NCBI RefSeq assembly: GCF_014898815.1
Contig: NW_026515501.1
Location: 248,001 to 312,000, forward strand
Length of the DNA: 64,000 nucleotides
Source of the DNA: Panonychus citri
Lineage: Eukaryota > Arthropoda > Arachnida > Trombidiformes > Tetranychidae
Reading direction: 5' to 3'
The notes beneath the pieces were generated by a model that was not told where the DNA came from, made no database searches, and was given only the letters and a program-made list of their open reading frames with translations. Below are positions 40,292-50,656 of the stretch, in pieces; positions within the stretch are counted from its first letter, which is position 1; every line of letters starts with the position of its first letter. The position numbers and the translations under genes were made by a program.

Positions 40292-40594
40292 CTTCCGGGA
40301 AAAGACAAATAGTTCTGTGGTTTCGCGAATTCACCGCCCAGTATTCAATGAAATCGCCTTTCTTGAAACTCGAATCCACGCCGAAATCATTTCGTATTTT
40401 ATAAATTAGTCCATTAGGTCTAAATTGATGCTCTTTACTCCAAACAATGACAAATTTTACAAACTCATTAGCAAGGCATCCAAAGTACAAAATAAGAGCA
40501 TCCATGACCGTGTAATGGTTACAAACAACTAATATCTTGACCGATGGAGATGATAAATCAATTATTTCATTTGGATCAGGACCCAATCGATAAT
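40292..40594 (-). pseudogene. Orphan exon 2 of an LPGAT1-like acyltransferase (copy C)
   Basis: Full-length exon 2 (303 bp) with open frame, intact acceptor (TTTCTTAG) and donor (GTATTT). It encodes PDPNEIIDL, motif I as NHYTVMD, and motif III as LFPEG, the canonical form (copies A, B and D have CPEG). Left of it, at about 40,172-40,230, the intron resembles that of copy B up to the start of exon 3, where homology breaks off. No exon 1 or exon 3 is found nearby. It is therefore a gene fragment, unless its sites are used by a distant transcript. Confidence 0.8.
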
Positions 40595-43103
40595 CTAAGA
40601 AACAATTGGTATTCAATATTCAAATTGATTGAATAATCAACTTACTAAACATTTTGTACTTATTATTAATAATAATTAAGATTATTAATAGAAGGTAACT
40701 AATAATTGCAGATTTTTGTTTTTATCAATTGAGTTGATAATTATTTTCATTGATAAACTTTTTCTTTATTGTTTATTTCAATCAAATAGTAAACATAACT
40801 TACGGTAAGAGTAAGAAAAATACTCAAACAAAATAAACTCTCATCAAAAGTAAATAATAATAAAGGAAATGGAAGATTTTTTTCTCAGTAAACTATTAAT
40901 AATAATAAACTTTGTTTATTGCAATCATCATCATCATTAACTTCATCTTCATCATCTTGATGTATTTTTTTTCATAGGTTCCAAGTAATATACTTGAACA
41001 ATATAATAGTAATAATGAAGATTATGATTAGAGTGAAAAAAAGACTCTGTAAGTTTTTTCTGTGAGTTATCATATATTAGTTGTGAAAATACCTACGCAA
41101 GTTTTGAAGAGGCCTGAAAGAGAGATGAAGATGATGAGGATGAAGAGAGAGAGAGAGAGGAAGATGATGATGATGATGATGAGAAGGAGGAGGAGGCCAT
41201 GGAGAAGATGGAGAAGATTGAGAAAAAAAAATTCTGAACAAAGTTAAGGTTTTTAAGGGAGAAAAGAAAATGATTGATGGTTGAAAAGTTTCTCAAACAA
41301 AACGTCGTCAAGATGAAGATGATGAAACTATCGACAGGTAGAGTATCTTCAAGATGATATATATTTGCTAATAAACTATGAATTTTTTGAAACATGGAGA
41401 TGATAATGAAGTTGATGATAAGTTTCAGGATAAATTAGGTGTTTCTTGGAAGAGATTTTCTTTTTTAACAATCAATGAGTTCAACTGGGTGATGAGGATG
41501 AGAAAAAGTCACTGAAAATATTATGTGGGAGACGATGAGGATGATGAACAATCTAGGAAACTATTTAAGATTTTAATAGATGGCATCAAACTGATGATGG
41601 TGATGATGAGTGAAAATGATTTGATTAAGGCAATTTTTTACAATCAACATCCTTTGCAAATTTTTTTCCTCTTCCTCATCATCATCATCATCTTGACATG
41701 CTAATTACTGTCAATAGCTCCCATTGGGTTTAAAGGTATATAAATATATATTCATGTAGAAATGTCTAACAATTTCATCCTCATCTGAGACAACGAGAGG
41801 ATAAGGTGACAAGGAGGATGAAGATGGAGACACAATTAAGAAACATCAGTTTAAGATGACAAGTAAAGGTTGACATTTAATTAGCATCTTTAGGAGACTA
41901 AGACAAAAAAAAAGAAGATGAAAAATAATATCATCATTAAATCTGAGAGATTCAAGATAATTATTAAGATAATGAGACATTGGATGTGTTAGATTTGGTG
42001 ACAAAAGATGATTATGATTAAGGTGAGATGATTAAAATTTATAATTAGAAAATTATTAACTATCAAATTGTTTCAATGAGTGTCTTACTTTCAATAGGTT
42101 TGATTGATTGTTGTTAGTGGTCAGTTTAAAGTGGCTTTCTCACTAAGTTGGACATTAGTGTTAACCGTTACAGCTTAATTAATGGGTTAATTATATTGAT
42201 CACCTTGGACAATATCGTAATTGTTGATGTGGTTGATTAAATTTGATTATATACTAGCTGTGTATTAGATAATGTAAGTTAATTGTTATTGTAAAACTTA
42301 TTGTTGTGATCAATACAAATTGTATTAGATTAGCTCTAGTTTCATTTTGAAATAATTAAGTTAATTACTTTGGATTAAGGGATTAATAATAATGGTGATC
42401 AAGAAAATGGGCCAAATCAAATCACCACCACCCTCGATTGTGATTAATAGATTGTGATTTAGTAATAATAATGATGAAAAGGCTAAATTTTGATTGTTAC
42501 AATTGATAAACTACAACGGGCTCAACAATTGAAAGTTAATAAACAATTTAGAAATGAGAAAACGAAACAATTAAATTTAATTTCAACCACTTTCAATGAA
42601 GGTTTCATTTTAAAATCCATTTACTTTTTTAAATTATATCAACTAATCAACAATGAATGAATAAAATATAATAACAATAACAATGACAATTATGATGATA
42701 ATAATAACAATCAACAATCAAGCAAACTAATCAACTAACTTTAACTGTCAATGAAAAAAAATATAAGATTAGTTAATATTATTATATTGTGAACGATGAT
42801 GATGATTAGTAAATTGTAACAAAAACAAAATTTGTTAATATACCTTGGAAATGATTATGTTGATCACAATTGTTAACCCTGGTGATCTATTAATTTGATC
42901 ATTCACTTCCCATTGATCAAAATTAATTGTTCAATCAATTGAATTTAAAAATGAAAAACTATTACAATTGAATTAAAAGTAATTGTTATCGTAATGGAAA
43001 CAAAGTTTTCATTCAAATGTTTCCAGGTAACAAACAACTAATAACAATCTTTGACTGTTGATTGAATCTCATTGATTGTTCAGGGAAAGTTAATGATGAT
43101 TAA

Positions 43104-43128
43104 GATGATGATGATGATGATGATGATG
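43104..43128. repeat. (GAT)n microsatellite
   Basis: About eight perfect GAT units in intergenic DNA. Confidence 0.85.
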
Positions 43129-45182
43129 CAGAAGAAGGAGGAGAAGATGAGGATGAGGATGATAAATGAAAGTTAAGAAAAAAAAATTTTCCCTTACAAG
43201 TGAAAGTGTTTCATCAGCCCAATGGACTCACCTTGATGATAATTTTCAAGATCAGATTTAAGATACAAGGTGATTAACTAAATAATGATAATGATGTTCA
43301 ATCAAAGTTAATTAGACATTTATTTTGTTTTGTTTTTCCCTATTTATCAAGATAATTGATCAACCCAAAGTTAATCATCATGATAATCATAATGGTGATG
43401 ATTATAATCAGTTATGAATTTCAATCCAGTTTTGTCTTTTCAGATTCTCATTCAGATTATTATTATTGTTAACTACTGATATTAATCTTGATTAAACTGG
43501 TTTTCTGATTGATTAATTTAATCATTTTAAAACAAAACAATGATATTAAATGGGATGAAATCAACTATTTGATTAAATCATTTCATTTCAAACAGTTACA
43601 AACATATTATCATTAATAACACATAACAAAATAACATATCATTAGATTAGTTGATTACACTTTCTGTTTAATTGTTATCAATGATTAACTTTTACTGCTC
43701 TTAATCATATTTATTGATTGTTATTGTAACAATCAGGAAACTTTTTGTTTCTCATAATTATATATCTATCTAATTGTAATGGTCAATTTTAATGATAACA
43801 ATTTAACCTTTAAGGGTCAGATTATTGTTAATTGTTCTGGATTCGGATTAATTTTCAGTTACTCTAATTAATTGATTGTTGTTGCGATTATTTGAAGGAA
43901 TGATAAATATTGAACTTAATCAAAGTTAAATTAAAGTTTTTTAATTGTATGAACCGCACGTCCTAGGATATTAAAAGCTTTGAATACTTTGTTTAACCTA
44001 AGGTGCAAATAACGGTTGTTCCGTAATACGAAATTCGTATGGCCATAAAAAAGAGTATGAAATAAATATAATACGAATTTAAATCGAAATCATAATTAAT
44101 CTCGATCTTTAGATCGCAGGCCTCAATTGTTTTGATTAATTGTTACACTTTCTTTTGTATATTAATATGTATAAGTGAGGAAAATGAATCCAATGTAACA
44201 TTTATGAGAATCAGTTAATTGCTATCAATAGATTTAGATCATGAGAGTTAAATTGTTGACTATCTTTTAATCAAACTTGTATTTATGTACTTTTCTTGTT
44301 AATTAATCAACTTTTATTGATTGTATCTTGATTTAGTCATTTATAATCATAACTTACAATAAAAAAAAAGTTAAGCTCATTATGTTTTCACATCGTTATC
44401 ATTATCATTTGAATATCTAATCATTAGTTTATTAAATCATGAATATTATCAGTAAATCATGATGGGAATTTAAATTGTTGCAACAATATTCTGATTATGA
44501 AAGAGTGGAAACATTAATTGTAAAATCAAATAAGTGATTAATTTGCATATATAACAGTCATTGATCTTGTTAGCTGATTGTTGAACAATAAAAAAAAAAT
44601 GATCTCAACTCTTGACCAACACAGATTCATGCAAAGTTAATCATGATCGATAAAATCTGATAACAATCAACTAACAATTAAGTCTAATGATGAAAGTAAA
44701 ATTAACCGGAAGAGAAAGAGAGACAATATGAGATTCATAAATCAACAATCAACTAAACAACAATTAAAATTGATTCAATCAAAAGTATCAACATGAAATA
44801 TTATTATCAATACAATGATAACCTTAGATTAATATAAAGTCACAATCAGATTTATATTATTATAATATAAAGTTGTTTCTTATTTAAATTAAATTGTTTA
44901 CACCAATTTAAATGTTAGTTTAACAGTTAATAGTTGAAAATTAACTGATTTTTGTTTGATTAATATCAACTTGATTATATTATCACGACACACGAGTGAT
45001 AAAATGATCAACAGTCTCATTTGTATACCAACAGGAAAAAAAGTAAAAAAAAAAGTAAAATTTATCATTGTGAATACATTGGAATCGCAGTTAACAATAC
45101 AAGATGATTGTTGATTGTTATGATTATGATTATGATATAATAATAAATTTTTATGACAATAATAGCAAGGGAACACAATAGG

Positions 45183-45217
45183 ACATTAGCACGTACTGTT
45201 ACAACACGTGCTAATGT
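45183..45217. repeat. Perfect 12-bp inverted repeat (hairpin)
   Basis: ACATTAGCACGT, an 11-nt loop, then its exact complement ACGTGCTAATGT. It lies in gene-free DNA, so it is not a terminator. It could be the core of a decayed inverted-repeat element. Confidence 0.7.
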
Positions 45218-46386
45218 GCTTAGACAGAGAGAGAGTCAGATTATAATGTCAACAATCAATGAGAATGACAATCAATGTCTCATTGATTAAATGACTGATA
45301 TTTGATTGTGATTATTTTGATTTGGTTGAATGAAAATTTCCCTCTGATTGTGTTAATATTTTGATTTCTCACACTCACATAGACATTAACAATTTAAACT
45401 GGATTAATGATGTTTCTAGATTTAGATTAAGATTGTTAATAGTGAATGAATTTTTTTATTTATATTTTCCTCCAGTCTATTTAAGTGTTAATAATGATTA
45501 AGCTAATGGTCAATTGTTGATTATAATGACCTGACTTTTAACTTGACCTTTCGATTGGTGTATAAGATATTGTATTTGTTTTGATTCTGTTTTGATGATC
45601 AACTTTGATTGTCGTTGTTATCATTTGATTGTTAAGCATTTCCGTTTGTCTATCCAATCAACCGGTCACTTCCTGATTGATTAATATTGTAATTCGTATC
45701 TTATTGTTACTATTAATTGGTTGATTAGGTTTGATTTGATTATTTTTTACTCTCTTTATGATAATCAAGCTTTCAATTGTTGTCCATCAATTGTTTTCAC
45801 AATTTTGTTTATCTTTTCTTACTTTTAAATCAACGATTATTGTTAATTGTCAATGTGCCAATGGGTTTGTTTATTTAAAGCGTTGGTGTCTGATTGTTGA
45901 TTGTGTGATTAACTATTTAAATTTGGACAATCTATTTATGGGTCAGTGATGTTGAAGAAAAATTTTAAATTAGGTTAATCATGTTGCTCATTGATGATAA
46001 TATATGAAATTTTTGATTGTCCGCCATAATCATTAGTAAATTGTTGTTTTACAATTTAAAGTCTTGTTACTTAGTTGGACAGTTAAGATGAACAATTTAT
46101 TTCTGATTGTTGAATCGTTTTTAGTTTAATTTTTTTCTCAAATTAATGTTAATCTTTTTGATTCAGTGAATTTAACGTTTCACCAACAATAATTAATGTT
46201 AATTGTTTGATAATTAACGGGACAAATTGTGCGTTAGGTGCTTATCAATTAACACGACAGATGAATTTAATTGCTTGGCACAATTAAGAGGCTCACATTT
46301 TTGTGTTTATTTAAATTATCGTACCCTTTTGATTTGATTTGATTTCCAATTGAAAGTTAATAGTTTTTTTTTAAATTTATTTAGTT

Positions 46387-46628
46387 ATCGTAGCTCCTGC
46401 ACCCATCTAGCGATAAAACAAATAACTAACTCGAGATTTCTGGTATCAGTGGTGTGCTGCCATCTATTAGGAGATTTAGCAACTAAAAGAGCTTCATCCA
46501 TATGAAAAATTTACGAAATCATTAAATTGTATTCTTAGATCATAATTGGATGATCTTTACTGAAATTAATTAGATTTTGCTGTAACATTGAACTGGTAAG
46601 CTTGATGTTTGGTGATGATGATAACTTT
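46387..46628. repeat. Dispersed direct repeat, copy 1 (pairs with 50,416-50,656)
   Basis: About 240 bp shared with 50,416-50,656 at clear but imperfect identity. Shared words include CATCTAGCGATAAAAC and AACTCGAGATTTCTGGTA. The two copies bracket acyltransferase copy D. No inverted ends or coding potential are seen. Confidence 0.75.
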
Positions 46629-46789
46629 GTGTTACGAATAATCTTTATCTTCCAAAACATTGAATTGATTGTATAAAGGTGAATCAGATCAAGCATAAAA
46701 TATACAAAGTTATTGTACAAATAACATGATTTTGCTTAAAGAGATTAGCTCAAAAAGTTTTTGCTGGAAGTGAATTTGCTTAAATTGAT

Positions 46790-47555
46790 TTGCTGAATTT
46801 ACCCATCAACCTTTCAAGTTTGGCTATTTTCTATTTTGCTCTTATTCTAATGCTCACCCTTTTATCTTCTCTATCTTCCAACGGTCATTTTGACCTACAA
46901 AAACGGACTCAAATTATTGACGGGTTCATTTGTGTTTTAAAACAAAACCATCTCCATGTTGGAATCCTCCTTCCTTTTCCGTAGAGAAAGTTTTTTTCAT
47001 TAAAATAAAAATTCACTCTACACTTATCAGCAACGAATATTGTTCAATCGTCATCATCAATGATGATTATCTCAGGTTGACACTTTCAATTCAACACAAT
47101 TTTATGAACTTGACTGTAATTTGTTTTTGGGAATTTCTTTAAATCAAATCGACACAATAATGAAACCTTAACATCTTGCTGAATGTCAATGCCATAAGTA
47201 AATTCATATTTGTAATTTTCTTTTATTGTTATTGTTTTGGTTCGTTTCAGGTTTGCTTGAATACATTGAGAGCTCTGACCCAATCTATATTTTGAATCAC
47301 AACGGTAAAATATTCATTGGCTTTGCTGCATTAAAATTCAAGTTAAGGCTACGGAATTTAACGTACGTAGGCTACTTGCCAACTCTCATTTTCGAACTCG
47401 CTATTGACTGTGTAATATTTGTAACAAACCGAGGAAAAAGCCTGCAATTGAATCGCGAATTATCACTCGATAGAAATTGTCTTTTCTATTTGATTACTTT
47501 TGTAAATGCTCATCAGATGCTCGAAATAGAAATATCAACCAAAATTTTAGCATGA
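46790..47555 (+). pseudogene. Possible degraded gene for an unrecognised secreted protein
   Basis: The first frame begins at 46,790 with a hydrophobic, signal-peptide-like N-terminus (LAIFYFALILMLTLLSS) and stays open for 64 codons. The next frame continues from about 46,980 to 47,142 with extended, strand-like sequence. A third segment from about 47,251 (after a good GTTTCAG acceptor) to 47,555 stays open with a similar style (YIESSDPIYILNHNGKIFIG). The pieces suggest one small gene with a short intron and at least one or two frame breaks. I do not recognise the family. It lies inside the acyltransferase duplication region but is unrelated to it. Confidence 0.3.
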
Positions 47556-48624
47556 AAACTTTATTCTAGTGCAGGTGAGTTGATTTTCACCACGCAAAGT
47601 TTATTAAATGGTACATACCGAATCAGGTGCGAAATGCTTGATTAAATTATTTATGCTGAAAAATCCTCTATGACAACCACAGCAAATAAGAGCGCAGTTT
47701 TTAGACTGTAGCCTCGTACTCTTGTGAACGTCGAATCTTTAAATCTGTTGGCACAATTGCAACCAACGAAACCACCGTGGTCAAAGCTGTAACTTTGGAT
47801 TTTTTTTCTCAGCGGCCATTGTAAAAGAAAAAGAAATGAAAGAGAAATGGAGGATTGAAATTTTCTTCATTATAATGATCTTTGATCATTTTAAAGTCGA
47901 ACCATATTAAAATTATTGGTGTTTGAAAGGGTGTATGTGGCCTTTAATTTGATGAAGCTCTTGATTTAATTAATAAGTCTTTTTTATTTATTCTGAACAT
48001 TAAGAGAATCACAATTAATTTAAACACAAAGACACAACGTAACGAAAAAATGATCTACGTTGATGTTCACTCTTTGATGGTTGCACGAGTTGTTAACCCA
48101 ACAATCAACTGATTACATAAAGATTGATCATTTTTCATTGTCTCATTGTTGTTACCTGTTTTTCAAACCTTGTTTTTTAAACAATCAAACTGTTTTATTT
48201 GATTAACAACCTTAATCAAATATCAATTTGGTTAAAAACTACAATTACAATTGAAAACAATTTACATTTCAAATCAATTATCTTAATAATCATTAATAAC
48301 ATTCGTTGTTTATTAATAAATTTTATATTTACAACAATTTATAAGTTGATGGTTAATGAATACGATTTGTTAATTTTCAAGTACTGAAGTTAAATTTCAA
48401 GTTACAAGTTGATTTGATCAATGAGCTCAAATGTGACAATGTTGATTAATATGGAAAAAGAGCATTTTGTTTGATAGAGTGAAACAATTCGATCAATACA
48501 TTAAACAATTTCGTAGCCATAAAAACCACACATTTAATAAATTAAACTCAAACTAACTAAATAATTAATTACAGCCAACAATTAGCTATTTAATGATCTC
48601 TCTTGATTGGTGAGTTTGATGAAT
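47556..48624. other. Noncoding; left flank of duplication unit D
   Basis: No gene seen. From about 48,090 the sequence matches the outer flank of unit A (31,770-32,037), then jumps to match A from 32,821 onward. This defines unit D as lacking the 792-bp block. Confidence 0.6.
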
Positions 48625-50058
48625 TTACCAAATTAAAATCTTAAAAATCGCAACAATTGATAAATAAATGAGGTATATTGTTGCTGATCCCACTGGGATG
48701 TAGACTGCATTGGCGAGCAAGAAATTCATGATACGAAATAAATTGATTTGATTGTAACAATTAGGCTTGAATTTGTCAACGAAATTTTCCTTGTCTTGGT
48801 AAAATGAATTCATCATCAAGTCTTTACTTAACCATAACTGTTGTAACCACGATTCGTTTAATTTACTTCTTGGTACTCTGTAAACACAATCTGATTGTTC
48901 AACTGTTTCTAATGATTGTATTTTATTAAAATCGTTGACTATTTGGTCATAATCGTTGATTGTCTCACTTTTATCGTCATCAATGATCTCGAATACTCTG
49001 ATCACAGAATAGAAAGAACTGCCCATTAACTGCTCTGTATGAAGAAACAAATTTCTGGTAAGTTTATCGATATTATCATATATTATTGTAGCATCAATAA
49101 TATGAGTGAAACCATTTCTTTTATCAACAATATCGAGAAAAGCCCGAGCTCGAGGCCAAACAGTTCTGGTCAATTGGGGTAAACCATTTTTCTCAGCATA
49201 TCTGAAACTTGATTCCGAGTATGTACTTCTAAATCCACCTTGAAACAAATGTGAATCAAATAAACCATTAAAATCGAAATCAATGAGCAATGAGTATACA
49301 GCCAGAGAAAATGAGTTTGACGCTGGTTTTATATCATTCGCTCAGGTAAAAAAATGATAACAATCAAATCAATGTTAAATGTTGGATCTCTTGATTATCT
49401 AATCATTGATAAATTGTTGTTATCACTCTACGCAAATAATTTAAAACCACCGTCAAACTCATTTTCTCTGACTGTATAAATACCTTCCGGGCAAAGAACA
49501 ATAGTTTTGTAATTTCTCGAGTTCAGCGCCCAGTATTCAACGAAATCACCTTTCTTGAAACTCGAATCAACACCAAAATCATTTCGTATTTTATTAATTA
49601 GTCCATTAGCCTTATAGCGATAATATTTACTCCAAACAATAACGAATTTTACAAACTTATTATCGAGAAATATCGAATGAAAAATTAGAGAATCCATGAT
49701 TGTTTGATGGTTAGAAATAAACAATACTTTTACGGATGGTGATGATAAATCGATAACTGAACTTGGATCAGGACCAAACCGATAACCTAATAACCAAATG
49801 AAAATTAATTTATTATAAAAATCAAAAAAGTTACTTACCTTTCACTTTATAGCATAACGTCAACCAAACACTGATAATTTTGACAAGCGAAGCTAAGAAA
49901 ATTTTGTCCAATTTAGTAAAATATGAATATGAAACTAATTTTAATGGTGAAATCAGACAATACAATACAATTAGCGAAATCGCAGTTGCGACACAATTGC
50001 TCAAAAATAAAAAATTTATAACTTTTTTTTTAACAATTAGCAGTTCCATATTTATCAC
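48625..50058 (-). CDS. LPGAT1-like acyltransferase, copy D, intact, with a MITE in intron 2
   Basis: Intact copy, about 378 residues. Exon 1 is 49,839-50,058, exon 2 is 49,484-49,786, exon 3 is 48,625-49,238; phases are compatible. Motif I is NHQTIMD and motif III CPEG; then FRYAEKNGLPQL, PRARAF and a C-terminal membrane segment. The first 20 or so residues (start MINMELLIVKKK) differ from copies A and B, while the following ISLIVLYCLISPLKLVSY is nearly identical. The N-terminus has therefore diverged or been replaced. Exon 2 also differs at PDPSSVIDL. Intron 2 is expanded to 245 bp by an inverted-repeat element beginning 7 nt after the donor. Expected role is lysophospholipid acylation at ER membranes; the acceptor cannot be determined here. 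Confidence 0.87.
49299..49474. mobile_element. MITE-like inverted-repeat element, 176 bp (copy 2), in intron 2 of copy D
   Basis: Same family as 37,191-37,389. The left end is CAGCCAGAGAAAATGAGTTT and the right end the complement, ending ...CATTTTCTCTGACTG, with TA on both sides. It is absent from intron 2 of copies A and B, so it inserted after duplication. Confidence 0.85.
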
Positions 50059-50415
50059 TTGTAATAATTTATTAAAATATGAATATGAAACTAATCATAT
50101 TAAACATCAATTACCAATATTCCAAGCGGAAAATTCGAATGGGCAGTTTTGACCATTTTTGTTTTCTTTTATATTGAAATCTCCTGCAGTTGACCTGCAT
50201 AACCCTTTATCTCTTTCCAAAACTTTTTCAAAAGATTAAGAATCAAGGATTAACTGTCAATTTTTCGTAAGCAAGAATTGAATAAAATTCTCAGTGACTG
50301 AGCCACTTCAAGCCAGCTTAGTCGATAATTTTTTCACTCGAGCCGATGATGCCTAAAGCTACTCACTCACTCACTCCAGTTCACTCACTTCGACGTCTAA
50401 TTAATTCATAATAAT

Positions 50416-50656
50416 TCGTAACTCCTGCGACCATCTAGCGATAAAACAATTTCTAACTCGAGATTTCTGGTAACAGTGATGTGCCTCCATCTATTAGGAA
50501 ATTTAGCAACTAAAAAAGTTCACCAATATAAAAAATCTATTCAACAAACAATTGAATTGTATTCATAGATCACAATTGGATAATCTCTAGTTCAATTAAT
50601 TGGTGTTTGTTGTACCATTTGACTGATAAACTTGATAACTGATGATTGTAACTTTA
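50416..50656. repeat. Dispersed direct repeat, copy 2
   Basis: Partner of 46,387-46,628, same orientation, imperfect match over about 240 bp. It lies just right of copy D. Confidence 0.75.

Larger units (their letters stand above)
40641..46386. other. Intergenic region, no gene seen
   Basis: AT-rich spacer with many GAT, GA and ACAATCAAC words. Short open frames have no domain content. It contains a CpG-bearing island at about 43,960-44,125 and a short perfect hairpin at 45,183-45,217. Confidence 0.55.

Noticed and set aside
46387..50656. Direct repeats at both ends of copy D taken as LTRs of a retrotransposon
   Set aside because: No TG...CA ends, no primer-binding site or polypurine tract, and no gag or pol coding sequence between them.
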